Positions 16,707 to 24,835 of a stretch of DNA of 64,000 nt are shown here, in pieces. The notes under the pieces are model-generated. The model ran no database searches. It had not been told where the DNA came from and was given only the letters and a program-made list of their open reading frames with translations. This DNA comes from Nocardia exalbida NBRC 100660 (GTDB lineage Bacteria; Actinomycetota; Actinomycetes; Mycobacteriales; Mycobacteriaceae), in NCBI RefSeq assembly GCF_000308575.1, contig NZ_BAFZ01000068.1:62001-126000 (forward strand), written 5' to 3'. Made by a program: the position numbers and the translations under genes. Positions within the stretch are counted from its first letter, which is position 1; each line of letters begins with the position of its first letter.

Positions 16707-17558
16707 TCAGAATGCGCGGCAGGAGCGAATGTCGGTGGCCAGGATGGCTTTGGCGCCCAGATCGGCCAGCTGGTCCATCAGCTCGTTGCTCTGTTTGCGC
16801 GGAACGAGCGCACGCACGGCCATCCAACCGGTATCGGCCAGCGGCGCGACGGTGGGCGACTCCAGCCCGGGGGTGATGACGAACGCCTCGTCGAGCAGTT
16901 CCTTCGGGCAGTCGTAATCCAGCATGACGTACTGCTGGGCGAAGACCACGCCCTGGATCCGGGCGACGAGCTGGTTGCGCGCCCGGTCGCCCTGGTCGGC
17001 GTCCTTGCGTTCGACCAGCACACCCTCCGAATCGCACAGCGATTCACCGAAGGCCACCAGATTGTGCTGGCGCAGCGTGCGCCCGGAGCCGACGACATCG
17101 GCGATCGCGTCGGCGACGCCGAGCTGGATGGAGATCTCCACCGCGCCGTCGAGGCGGATCACCTCGGCCTCGATGCCCCGGCGGCGCAGATCGCTCAGCA
17201 CCAGGTTCGGGTAGGAGGTGGCGATCCGCTTGTCGTAGAGGTCCTCGACCTTCCACTCCCGCCCGGCGGGGGCGGCGTAGCGGAAGGTGGAGCGGCCGAA
17301 CCCGAGGGCGAGTCGTTCCTGCACCGGCGCGCCGGAATCCAGCGCGAGATCACGTCCGGTGATCCCGAGATCGAGTTCGCCGGAGCCGACGTAGATGGCG
17401 ATGTCCTTGGGCCGCAGGAAGAAGAACTCGACCTGGTTGGCCGGGTCGAGAACGGTCAGATCACGCGAATCGGTGCGCTTGCGGTAGCCCGCTTCCGCGA
17501 GGATCGAGACGGCGGATTCGGACAGGGCGCCTTTGTTGGGAACTGCGACGCGCAGCAT
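16707..17558 (-). CDS. hisG: ATP phosphoribosyltransferase (long form)
   Basis: The first enzyme of histidine synthesis, condensing ATP with PRPP. At 283 residues it is the long, histidine-inhibited form. Domain I starts MLRVAVPNKGALSESAVSIL; the PRPP-binding loop is AIADVVGSGRTLRQHNL; the C-terminal regulatory ACT-like domain starts around residue 210 and contains ESPTVAPLADTGWMAVRALVP. ATG 17558 has GAAAGGA upstream; codons before it are not coding. hisE lies 44 bases upstream on the same strand, as in Rv2121c-Rv2122c, so feedback control is by histidine on the enzyme. Confidence 0.97.
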   Translation of the reverse strand: MLRVAVPNKGALSESAVSILAEAGYRKRTDSRDLTVLDPANQVEFFFLRPKDIAIYVGSGELDLGITGRDLALDSGAPVQERLALGFGRSTFRYAAPAGREWKVEDLYDKRIATSYPNLVLSDLRRRGIEAEVIRLDGAVEISIQLGVADAIADVVGSGRTLRQHNLVAFGESLCDSEGVLVERKDADQGDRARNQLVARIQGVVFAQQYVMLDYDCPKELLDEAFVITPGLESPTVAPLADTGWMAVRALVPRKQSNELMDQLADLGAKAILATDIRSCRAF

Positions 17559-17602
17559 GGGAGGAGTCCTTTCGGGAGGAGAAACGGGGTGTCGGACGGC
17601 CG

Positions 17603-17866
17603 TCACAGATGTCGGTACACGTCCTCGAGCTTCAGCCCGCGGCCCACCATCAGCACCTGCACCCAGTACAGCAGCTGGGAGATCTCCTCGGCGAGCGACT
17701 CGTCGCTCTCGTGTTCGGCGGCCAGCCACACCTCACCGGCCTCCTCGAGCACCTTCTTACCCTGGGTATGCACGCCGGCGTCCAGCGCGGCAACGGTTCC
17801 GGACCCCTCGGGGCGGTTGACCGCACGATCCTGCAGCTCGGCGAACAGGGATTCGAAGTTCTTCAC
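17603..17866 (-). CDS. hisE: Phosphoribosyl-ATP pyrophosphatase
   Basis: An 87-residue all-alpha MazG-fold enzyme for the second step of histidine synthesis. Conserved motifs are KKVLEEAGEVWLAAEHES (metal-binding acidic residues) and LAEEISQLLYWVQVLM. It ends DVYRHL, close to the mycobacterial HisE end. GTG 17866 gives MKNFESLFAEL; the mycobacterial protein is a few residues longer, and the codons before this GTG (LKQWLI) resemble that extension but have no ATG, GTG or TTG. The real start could therefore be a few codons upstream at a rare codon. Confidence 0.93.
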   Translation of the reverse strand: MKNFESLFAELQDRAVNRPEGSGTVAALDAGVHTQGKKVLEEAGEVWLAAEHESDESLAEEISQLLYWVQVLMVGRGLKLEDVYRHL

Positions 17867-17936
17867 GATGAGCCATTGTTTCAGACCCGGATGCGGGCCC
17901 GTTGCTCCGGCCCACGATGGCCGGGAACGGCGACCG

Positions 17937-17975
17937 CCCGGCTCCTCCGCCCCGGGCGGGTGCGGAGGAACCGGG
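17937..17975 (-). terminator. Terminator-like hairpin of the acyltransferase operon
   Basis: Arms at 17937-17950 and 17962-17975 pair at 13 of 14 positions (CCCGGCTCCTCCGC with GCGGAGGAACCGGG), with an 11-base loop. It begins 10 bases after the stop of the carnitine-type acyltransferase and separates that operon from hisE. Confidence 0.6.
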
Positions 17976-17985
17976 CGGAGAGCGC

Positions 17986-19800
17986 CTAGTTCGCGGCGAG
18001 CAACGCCTGCAGATCGGCGACCGCCGTGCGGAGGTGATCGGCGAAGGCGTACATCTGGTCGGCGACCGGCTTCGGGGTGGCCAGATAGAGATTCCAGCGG
18101 TCCGGCAGCAGGACGTAGGCGATGCCGATGCACCGGGAGCTGGTGGAGCCGAAACCGAAGTAGCGGATGTTGACCGACGGCGCCGAGCTGGTGCTCAGGT
18201 AGTCGTCGCGCATGATCGTCCAGCCCGGGCTGTCGTAGAGCGGGATCGGGTCGGTGACGCCCAGCTCCGCGCCGCGACGGCGCTGGATCCACTGCAGCTC
18301 CCACAGGTGCTGCTCGGGGGCGGCCCCGGTCTGGCACTGCTTGGCCCGTTCCACGTGCGCCGCCGCCGCCGTCCGCGCCGCGGCGAGCCGGGCCTCGGCG
18401 CCAGCGTCCGGGTCCTGCATCGCGTCCACGAAGGCGATCATCTCCGGGGTGACCACCCGCATGGCCTCGGTGCGGCCGTTGCGGTACTGCCTGGTCGCGA
18501 TGGACTCGTAGGTGGCGCCGGTGAGCCCCTTGCTGCGCCGATGGGCCAGCTGGTAGCTCAGTTGCGCGAACGCGTCCGGCGAGATGCCCAACGCCTTGGC
18601 CGCGGTGGTGCCGAAGTCCGGGAACGACAGCGTCTGGGTGGCGTTCTCCGCGGCGTACCGGGCGAAGGCGGCGCCCGCCGCCGCGATATCGCCGCGCTGC
18701 GCCTCGTCCAGCACGAACTCGATCGGCTCCACCGCGGGCAGTCCCTGCGCCTGCGCGCCGGAGCGCGTGGCGTGTTCCTCCACCGGGGTCTCCAGCAGGG
18801 CGTCCACGAACGAAAGGATCGTGGTGCCGTCGAGTCCGCAGTGTTCGACGTTGATGCCCGCTTGGCCGTCATCGAAGACGATGAAGGACACCGATTTGTC
18901 GAACCACCGGTTCGCACTGTCGCCGTGCAGCAGCTCGTCGCAGGCGTGCAGTTCGTCGCGCGGGGCGAAGTCCTCGAGGCAGACGGCGAACAGCGCGGTC
19001 TCGATGGTGTCCAGCGCCGCGGCGTTCGCCGGTTCGGCCAGCAGCCGCTGCCTGCTCTGCGCCCACTCCGCGCGGGCCTTGGTGGTGAGCTGCCCGACGG
19101 CGGTGTCGGTGCGGGCCGGGCGGGCACCGGCCTTCAGCACCGCGCGCAGCCCGTCGGCGAGATCCTCCGGCGAGTACGGCGCTCCGTCCGGTCCGATCAC
19201 GTCCATCCGGAACGGGCTGCCGTGGAAGAACACCACGATGTGCCGGGCCTGCGAGGGGCCCGGCCATTCCTCGCTGTAGGGCACCCGCACGGTGTCCTGC
19301 TCCACACCGGGGATCCGCGTCTCGGAGAAGAGGTACTTGTTCTGCCACATGGACAGCTGCTGTCCGCGCTGGGTCACCGGCGGGACGGTCTCCTCGTCCA
19401 GCGCCAGCTTGTAGTCCACGGCGGCGGCGATGATGCCCGCCGCGCGGTCCACCTGGGTGGCGGCGGTGGAGCCGGCCAGGGCGGTGTCATCCCGGAACAG
19501 GAAGAAGAAGTTCGCGTTGAGGGCGATCCGGTCCCGCCTGCCCAGGTACCGCGACGGCCAGAACAGGTCGAGCCAGCTGCCGACCCCCGGCGTCGCGTCG
19601 TACTCCGCGAGCGCCGCGTGCAGCGTGCGCCCCGGCCCGTCGGGTCGCAGCAGGTCGTCGACCGCCGTCCGGGTAGCGGCGAGTTCGTCGGCGGTCAGCA
19701 GCGGCTCACACCACTGCAGGAACCGCCCACAGCTGTCCTCCAGCGTCGGCAGGGGCACCCGGGGCAGGTGGTCGTCGGCGGCGAAGGTGCGTTCGGTCAA
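17986..19800 (-). CDS. Choline/carnitine O-acyltransferase family protein
   Basis: A 604-residue member of the carnitine acyltransferase family, which moves acyl groups between CoA and a hydroxylated quaternary amine such as carnitine or choline. The catalytic His is His320 in GINVEHCGLDGTT, matching the family pattern. The substrate-site signature YESIATRQYRNGRTEAMR (431-448) and the LSTS segment (535-538) are also present. No targeting peptide is seen, so it is cytoplasmic. The TTG 19800 start overlaps the stop of the methyltransferase gene (TTGA), so translation is coupled. It is the last gene of an oxygenase-methyltransferase-acyltransferase operon. This family is rare in bacteria compared with eukaryotes, and the acceptor here is unknown. 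Confidence 0.85.
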   Translation of the reverse strand: MTERTFAADDHLPRVPLPTLEDSCGRFLQWCEPLLTADELAATRTAVDDLLRPDGPGRTLHAALAEYDATPGVGSWLDLFWPSRYLGRRDRIALNANFFFLFRDDTALAGSTAATQVDRAAGIIAAAVDYKLALDEETVPPVTQRGQQLSMWQNKYLFSETRIPGVEQDTVRVPYSEEWPGPSQARHIVVFFHGSPFRMDVIGPDGAPYSPEDLADGLRAVLKAGARPARTDTAVGQLTTKARAEWAQSRQRLLAEPANAAALDTIETALFAVCLEDFAPRDELHACDELLHGDSANRWFDKSVSFIVFDDGQAGINVEHCGLDGTTILSFVDALLETPVEEHATRSGAQAQGLPAVEPIEFVLDEAQRGDIAAAGAAFARYAAENATQTLSFPDFGTTAAKALGISPDAFAQLSYQLAHRRSKGLTGATYESIATRQYRNGRTEAMRVVTPEMIAFVDAMQDPDAGAEARLAAARTAAAAHVERAKQCQTGAAPEQHLWELQWIQRRRGAELGVTDPIPLYDSPGWTIMRDDYLSTSSAPSVNIRYFGFGSTSSRCIGIAYVLLPDRWNLYLATPKPVADQMYAFADHLRTAVADLQALLAAN

Positions 19801-20633
19801 TGCGAGTCCTCGGTGTCGGCGTGATGTTTCGGCAGCGGCCTGGACACGTACAGGTTGGCATACAACCATCCCTGGTCTTCCCGGCCGGTGGTGTCGATTC
19901 CGTTGGCGGACAGGGTGTTCAGTACCTGCGCCTGCTCGGCCGGTGAGGCGAACCTGCGTTGCTCGTACAACCCCGGCGCCTGCTCGGTCCGGTAGCCGAG
20001 CGCGGCGAGTTCCGCCTCGATCGGTGCGAAGTCGAACATGCGCAATACGAAGTGTGCCATCCACGGCCGCCTGCGCGGGTGCGCGGTGGCCACGCGAGTC
20101 AAGGTCTTCTCGGTGACGTAGCCGATACAGCCGGTGGAGACGACCAGATCGGCGGTCGCCAGCAGGGCGCGCTGTTCGTCGGTCGGTTCGCCGGACTCCA
20201 GGTCGGCGTGCACCACGTCGTGCAGGAGCCCGGCCTCCCGCGCGTAGTCGAGGGCGGGGCGGGAGGCGTCCATGCCGAGGAAACGCACGTCGTCCGCCAC
20301 GGCCCGCGCCGCGACGCGGGCCAGGTCGCGCCGGATCAGACCGGCCCGATCGATGTCGGCCACGGCGTAGTGCTCGGCCAGTTCGCCGATGGTGGTGTCG
20401 AAACGCAACAGCGCGGCGTTCACGCCGTAGGAGCAGCCGATGTCGAGCACGGTCGGTACGGCCACCCGCGCGGAAGCGCGGAACTCCCGAATCTGTTGCT
20501 GGAAGAACGGTTTCGCCAGTTCCGGAATGCGGTAGTCCAGATCGGACATACGCGCGTAGTACGCGCGCGGATCGGGGCGGTCGTAGATGTCGTCGAAAGA
20601 CGCTTTCCCGGTCGTGTGTAACGGCACTGGCAC
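19797..20633 (-). CDS. Class I SAM-dependent methyltransferase
   Basis: A 278-residue enzyme with SAM-binding motif I TVLDIGCSYGVNAALL (61-76), an acidic residue after the second strand (VADIDRAG) and DASRPALDYAREAGL. The N-terminal cap (FDDIYDRPDPRAYYARMSDLDY) probably holds the acceptor. I cannot name the substrate. GTG 20633 is used, with AGAGGA upstream; a second GTG lies two codons on. It lies 44 bases after the oxygenase gene and overlaps the acyltransferase gene by four bases. In this setting it could N-methylate an amino acid or amine, but O- or C-methylation is equally possible. Confidence 0.8.
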   Translation of the reverse strand: MPVPLHTTGKASFDDIYDRPDPRAYYARMSDLDYRIPELAKPFFQQQIREFRASARVAVPTVLDIGCSYGVNAALLRFDTTIGELAEHYAVADIDRAGLIRRDLARVAARAVADDVRFLGMDASRPALDYAREAGLLHDVVHADLESGEPTDEQRALLATADLVVSTGCIGYVTEKTLTRVATAHPRRRPWMAHFVLRMFDFAPIEAELAALGYRTEQAPGLYEQRRFASPAEQAQVLNTLSANGIDTTGREDQGWLYANLYVSRPLPKHHADTEDSH

Positions 20634-20677
20634 TGTCGGTCCTCTCGGGTCGAGCTCGGTCAGTCGAGCCGTTCGGC

Positions 20678-21541
20678 TCAGTCGAGCAGTCGATCGCCCC
20701 GCACGGCAGCGGCCGCGGCGGCTAGGTGGTCGGGAAGCACGCGGCCGAACAACTGCCGGGTACGTTCCACCGTGCCGACCATTCCGGGACGATCGGTGTA
20801 GGCGAAAATGGCCGAATGGCGCTGGCGCGCACCGCCCACGGGTGAGACGCGGTGCAACGAGAAGCGACCCTGGAACAGCTGCAGGTCGCCCGGGCGCAAT
20901 TCGAGCCGCTGGACGAAACGCTCGCCGTTGCCGGTCAGCACGGCGCGGACGTCGTCGAGGTTTTCCGCCTCGGGTGTGCGGATGCCGGGGCAGTATTCGA
21001 AGACGCCACCGTCCTCGGCGGGCTGGGTCAGCATCGAGACGGTGAATTCGTTCGTGTCGAAATGCCAGGGATGCGACATACCCGGCGCGACGACGTTGAG
21101 GCACAGTCCGGCGAGCGGATCGGCGAACTCGTGCAATTCGGCCAATCCGAAGCAGTCGGCGACGAACCGCTGGAACAGCTCGTCGGTGTAGAGCCGGTGG
21201 ATCAGCGCGTCGGCGGGAATCCGGTCGCGCGGCACGAAGGCGTTACCCCGCTCCAGCACGATCCGGCCCGGATGATTCTCCGGCAGTTCGGCGTCCAGGG
21301 GAATGTTGTAGGCGTTGACCCGCTCGACCTCGTAGTGCGCGTGCGGGGCCATCGACTCCCCCTGCGCCCGCAGGGTCTCGGCCAGCTCCGGGCGGACGAA
21401 CCCGCGCAGCACGGTGCAGCCGGTGTCGGCCAGTTCCGCACGGGCGCGCCGCACCGCTTCCCGCAGCGCGGGCCCCTCCGGATCCGCCAGGGGATACTGT
21501 GCGATATCTACGATCTCGTCGAGTACGCCCAACGCTGCCAT
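20678..21541 (-). CDS. HalD/BesD-like 2-oxoglutarate Fe(II) oxygenase with hydroxylase-type triad
   Basis: A 287-residue non-haem iron enzyme. The iron site is seen as His160-x-Asp162 in SHPWHFDTNEFTV and His230 in RFSLHRVSP, with an Arg a few residues later (GGARQRHS) to bind 2-oxoglutarate. The general build and the NEFTVSMLTQPAEDGGVFEYCP region resemble the HalD/BesD family that acts on free amino acids. In the halogenases of that family the Asp is Gly; here Asp is kept, which predicts hydroxylation. ATG 21541 is the only sensible start. It heads the three-gene operon and has its own upstream region of 159 bases. Confidence 0.78.
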   Translation of the reverse strand: MAALGVLDEIVDIAQYPLADPEGPALREAVRRARAELADTGCTVLRGFVRPELAETLRAQGESMAPHAHYEVERVNAYNIPLDAELPENHPGRIVLERGNAFVPRDRIPADALIHRLYTDELFQRFVADCFGLAELHEFADPLAGLCLNVVAPGMSHPWHFDTNEFTVSMLTQPAEDGGVFEYCPGIRTPEAENLDDVRAVLTGNGERFVQRLELRPGDLQLFQGRFSLHRVSPVGGARQRHSAIFAYTDRPGMVGTVERTRQLFGRVLPDHLAAAAAAVRGDRLLD

Positions 21542-21679
21542 GGCGTCATTTTGGTGGACCCGTCGCCGACACGCCCGGGATTCGGCGAGATTGCCGGTGA
21601 TCACGGTCACACCTACTATCTGCGCGCACTCCCGTTGCGGCACAGTAACTCTCGACCCACGTCGGCCCGCGGCGGCGCG

Positions 21680-21695
21680 TCGGGCGATCGCCCGA
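21680..21695. terminator. 16-bp perfect palindrome after the HAD gene
   Basis: TCGGGCGATCGCCCGA, five bases beyond the HAD stop and upstream of the oxygenase operon. It shares the 12-base core GGGCGATCGCCC with the palindrome at 24688-24705. It may be a terminator stem or a protein-binding site. Confidence 0.4.
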
Positions 21696-21700
21696 TCAGC

Positions 21701-22372
21701 TCAACGACGTACGCGCAGAGCGTGTTCGAGATCCGTGACGGTCAGCCCGATCAGCGAATCCCGGAACACCCGTCCCGGCGCGTGCGGCACCGGGATCTCG
21801 CACGGGACCACCATCAGCGCACAGCCCGCGGCCTGCGCCGCACGGGCACCGGTGGGCGAGTCCTCTACCGCCACACAGTGTTCCGGATCGAGTCCGAGCA
21901 GTTCGGCGGCGCGCAGGTAGACATCCGGCTCCGGCTTGCCGTGCGCCACCTCGTCGCCGCAGACCGAGACGTCGAAGAAGTCGCGCCCCAGGGTGTCGAG
22001 ACCGAATTCCGTGAGCGACCGCTTGGTATTGGTGACGAGCGCACTGGACAACCCCGCCGCGCGAACCATGGCCAGTGCGTCCTTCGCACCCGGCCGCCAC
22101 GGGATGGGGCCGGTCATCAATTCGGTCACCCGCCGTTCCAGGAACTCCCCCGCCGCGCGCAGCGAGTCGGGTGTGGGCGCGATGCCGAGGCCGGTGAACA
22201 TGATCCGCAGAGCGTTCGGGCCCGACGCCCCGATCAGCGCGTGCCGGATCGCGTCGGTCATCTCGCGGCCGTGCTCGCGCGCCAGTTCACGCACCGCGAC
22301 GTCCCAGAGTTTCTCCGAGTCCAGCAGCGTGCCGTCCATGTCCCAGAGCACTCCGGCCAGTCGCGCTGTCAC
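21701..22372 (-). CDS. HAD family phosphatase (beta-phosphoglucomutase-like)
   Basis: A 223-residue HAD hydrolase. Motif I is WDMDGTLLDS with the Asp nucleophile, motif II is LVTNTKRS, motif III is GKPEPDVYL, and motif IV is VAVEDSPTG. The helical cap inserted after motif I (KLWDVAVRELAREHGREMTD) is of the kind found in sugar-phosphate phosphatases and beta-phosphoglucomutases. The substrate is unknown. It begins at GTG 22372 after a GAAGGA site. It is on the same strand as the oxygenase operon downstream but is separated from it by 159 bases and a palindrome. Confidence 0.88.
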   Translation of the reverse strand: MTARLAGVLWDMDGTLLDSEKLWDVAVRELAREHGREMTDAIRHALIGASGPNALRIMFTGLGIAPTPDSLRAAGEFLERRVTELMTGPIPWRPGAKDALAMVRAAGLSSALVTNTKRSLTEFGLDTLGRDFFDVSVCGDEVAHGKPEPDVYLRAAELLGLDPEHCVAVEDSPTGARAAQAAGCALMVVPCEIPVPHAPGRVFRDSLIGLTVTDLEHALRVRR

Positions 22373-22673
22373 GTTCGGTCCTTCTCCTAGATCTCGTCCA
22401 TGTCATGGGCGCGGCTCGGCGGGCCGTCCGCGCCCCACCGCGAAGTGGGCCCACGAACCGTACCGCCGGGCGAAGCCCCCTCACCCGTGCAGCCGGATGG
22501 ACCGGGTACCGCCCAGCGTTCGTCCATCGTGCCGCGCGCGGCGGAGGCAACCGCCCGAAGCGCACCGTCGGGCGCCTCCACGCCGAGCCCGAGCAAGGGC
22601 CGAGGCAGCGCCCGATCGGTGCGGTCACACCGAAATCGCCCACAGCAGGCGCCGACCGCGATGAGGAACCGGT
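22373..22673. other. Gap of about 300 bases between kinase and HAD genes
   Basis: GC-rich with no convincing coding frame on either strand. It carries the HAD ribosome binding site at its left end. I see no strong hairpin or repeat. Confidence 0.5.
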
Positions 22674-24485
22674 CTAGGTGCCCGACGCGGCGATCTGCAG
22701 CTTGGCACTGTCCCCGACGACCTCGATCCATCGGTTCTCGGAGGTCGTCGTGCCGTTCTTCAGGGTATAGGTCAGCGCGACCACCGCCCGGTTCGCACCG
22801 TTCTGCGTGACCGAGCCCACGCTCACCGAGCGGATGGAGCCCCAGAAGTTCACGTAGGAGTCGTAACCGGTCTTCGCCTGGTATCCAGGGGCGAGCTGTG
22901 TCCAGGCGCCGGACACGTTGGCGGGCAGCATGCCGTAATAACCCTGGATGAACGAGGCGATCCGGTCGGGCGTCGGCGGCCCGGACGGGGCGGTCGTCGC
23001 GGTGGCGGTCGGGCCGGTGGTGGTCGGGACAGGGCTCGACGTGGTGGGCTGGGGTGTGGTGCCGGGCGGCGGGGTGGTGCTCGGTGCTGGATTCGTCGTC
23101 TGCGCGGGCGGGGCGGTTCCCGGTGCGGGCGGGGGCGGGGGCGCTCCCGCGGAGGTGGTCGCGGGCCCGGGCACGGGAGCGGGCGCCGGGGAGGAGGACG
23201 CCTGAGCCGGGGGGTGCGCGGGAGCTTGGGCCGGGGCCTGTCGCGGCTCCGGCCCGGCCGCGTCGGCCGATGACGGCGCGTTCTCGGGCGCCCCGGCGGC
23301 CGGAGGCACTGCCGACGACGTCGCCGCGTCGCCACCCTCGCTGTCGACGGTGGCCAGCGTCGCGATGATGGCGACCAGGATCAGCACCCCGACCACGGCG
23401 GCGACTTCCACCGCGATCAGCCGGCCGCGCTGCCTGCCCCGCAGAACGCCCGGCAACGTCGCCGCCCGCCCGGGCCGCCTAGGCGGTGGCGGCGGCGTGA
23501 CCGATTGCGGCGGGAACGGACTCGGCCCGGCGAAGGGCACGACAGCGGTGACCTCGTCGTCCACCGGTTGCTCCGGCGATACGGCAGCGGCTCGGCCGGG
23601 CAGGACGGTCGTCGCCGTGGCAGGGGCGGGAATCACCTTGGTCACCGCTACGGGCAATTGTGGATCCCGGCCCGCCGCAACGGCTTCGAGGACCGCTTTC
23701 GCCTCCCGCATGGTCGGGCGGTCGGCGACGGACGGAGCGAGCAGGTACATCAGCACCGGCCCCAGCGGGCCCGCGGCCTCGGGAGGCGGGATCTCCCCCC
23801 GCGCGACCGCGTGCAGCAGGGCGAGCGGGTTGTCACCCTCGCCGAAGGGCGGGGTGCCCTGCACCGCCGCGTACAGCGTCGAACCGAGGGCGAAGACGTC
23901 GGAAGCCGGTTCCGGATCCTCGCCGCGCGCCACCTCCGGCGACAGATAGGCCGGCGTCCCGGCGAGGAAGCCGGTGGCCGTGACCGTCACGTCGCCGACC
24001 GCGCGGGATATGCCGAAATCGGTGATCTTGACCGTGCCGTCGTCGGCGACCAGCAGGTTCGCCGGCTTCACGTCCCGGTGCATGATCCCCGCGTCGTGCG
24101 CGGCGGTCAGGGCGCTCGCCGCTTGCGCGCCGATCTCGGCGACCTCGATCGGCGGCAGCGTGCGATTGCCCGACAGTTTGGTCGCCAGGCTCGGCGCGTC
24201 CATGTACTCCATGACCAACCAGGGCTGGCCGTCCTCCTCGGCCACGTCGAACACGGTGATGGCATTCGGATGGTGCAGCCGGGCGGCGATCCGCCCCTCC
24301 CGCATGGCACGCCGCTTCGCCTCCAGCGCCGCAGACCCGGACAGCCCGGGACCGAGCAACACCTGTTTGACCGCGACGGCGCGCTGCAACCGGACATCGG
24401 TCGCTCGCCAGACCACACCCATGGCGCCGGTGCCGATCGGATCCGTGAGCCGGTACCGTCCCGCGATCAATCGATCCGCCGTCAT
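22674..24485 (-). CDS. Transmembrane Ser/Thr protein kinase (PknB-type)
   Basis: A 603-residue kinase. The catalytic domain (residues 9-270) has the glycine loop GTGAMGVVW, Lys40 in VAVKQV, catalytic HRDVKPAN (Asp138), DFG at 156-158, and GTPAYLSPE. A linker rich in Pro leads to one membrane helix (about 356-378). A long outer stretch of Pro, Ala, Thr and Ser (about 385-495) follows, then a C-terminal domain of about 100 residues starting PDRIASFIQGYYGMLPANVSGAW. That end domain looks like the SnoaL/NTF2-type sensors seen on some actinomycete kinases. The ligand is unknown. The run of Pro/Thr could be a cell-wall spacer. Confidence 0.93.
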   Translation of the reverse strand: MTADRLIAGRYRLTDPIGTGAMGVVWRATDVRLQRAVAVKQVLLGPGLSGSAALEAKRRAMREGRIAARLHHPNAITVFDVAEEDGQPWLVMEYMDAPSLATKLSGNRTLPPIEVAEIGAQAASALTAAHDAGIMHRDVKPANLLVADDGTVKITDFGISRAVGDVTVTATGFLAGTPAYLSPEVARGEDPEPASDVFALGSTLYAAVQGTPPFGEGDNPLALLHAVARGEIPPPEAAGPLGPVLMYLLAPSVADRPTMREAKAVLEAVAAGRDPQLPVAVTKVIPAPATATTVLPGRAAAVSPEQPVDDEVTAVVPFAGPSPFPPQSVTPPPPPRRPGRAATLPGVLRGRQRGRLIAVEVAAVVGVLILVAIIATLATVDSEGGDAATSSAVPPAAGAPENAPSSADAAGPEPRQAPAQAPAHPPAQASSSPAPAPVPGPATTSAGAPPPPPAPGTAPPAQTTNPAPSTTPPPGTTPQPTTSSPVPTTTGPTATATTAPSGPPTPDRIASFIQGYYGMLPANVSGAWTQLAPGYQAKTGYDSYVNFWGSIRSVSVGSVTQNGANRAVVALTYTLKNGTTTSENRWIEVVGDSAKLQIAASGT

Positions 24486-24560
24486 GGTGGTGTGCCTCTC
24501 CTACTCACGCGCCTAGCCGTTTCGCACTCCGCGCGTAAGCCCGCCGAGGACTCCGAAGGC

Positions 24561-24644
24561 GTACGCGCCGAGGTGCTTCGCACCACTGAGCAGGGAAGCG
24601 AACGCATCCGCCGACTGCCCCGGATGCAGTTACAACGCCTTCGA
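24561..24644 (-). pseudogene. Decayed duplicate of the metH 3' end
   Basis: Read on the minus strand from 24644, this piece gives SKAL, a TAA stop, and then LHPGQSADAFASLLSGAKHLGA. The real MetH C-terminus has SEELQ, then LHPEQSTDAFVLLHPEAKYFNA. About 14 of 27 positions agree and the reading frame keeps register without gaps, but CAG has become TAA in the copy and the metH stop has become TAC. The DNA match is also visible (GGATGCAGTTACAACGCC against GGATGCAGCTGCAGCTCC on the plus strand). It lies about 190 bases beyond the metH stop in the same orientation, so it is best read as an old partial tandem duplication. Confidence 0.65.
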
Positions 24645-24687
24645 CAATGGCACATCCACCCGACAGACATCCACCTCCCGGCGCTGG

Positions 24688-24705
24688 CCTGGGCGATCGC
24701 CCAGG
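24688..24705. repeat. 18-bp perfect palindrome
   Basis: CCTGGGCGATCGCCCAGG reads the same on both strands. It shares the core GGGCGATCGCCC with 21680-21695. It could be the terminator stem of metH or a binding site. Confidence 0.5.
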
Positions 24706-24835
24706 TCAACACCGCGCGCCCGCGCGCCATGACGCGCCGACGCCAACCCGATTCGCGCGAGAATCGACATCCGGCCAGGTAGCAAAGGCCCTTGGCGCGA
24801 GAGCATTTCGCTATGGCTCGCGGCGCGTCGCACGC

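Larger units (their letters stand above)
24486..24835. other. Gap between metH and the kinase gene, holding a metH remnant and a palindrome
   Basis: 350 bases without an intact gene. 24561-24644 is a decayed copy of the metH 3' end, and 24688-24705 is a perfect palindrome. No other coding signal is seen. Confidence 0.6.

Noticed and set aside
20678..21541. Reading the oxygenase as a radical halogenase
   Set aside because: Halogenases of the HalD/BesD family replace the iron-binding Asp with Gly; here Asp162 is kept.
22387..22731. Small frames between the HAD and kinase genes
   Set aside because: Arg/Gly-rich, no ribosome binding site, and they run into the kinase gene in another frame.
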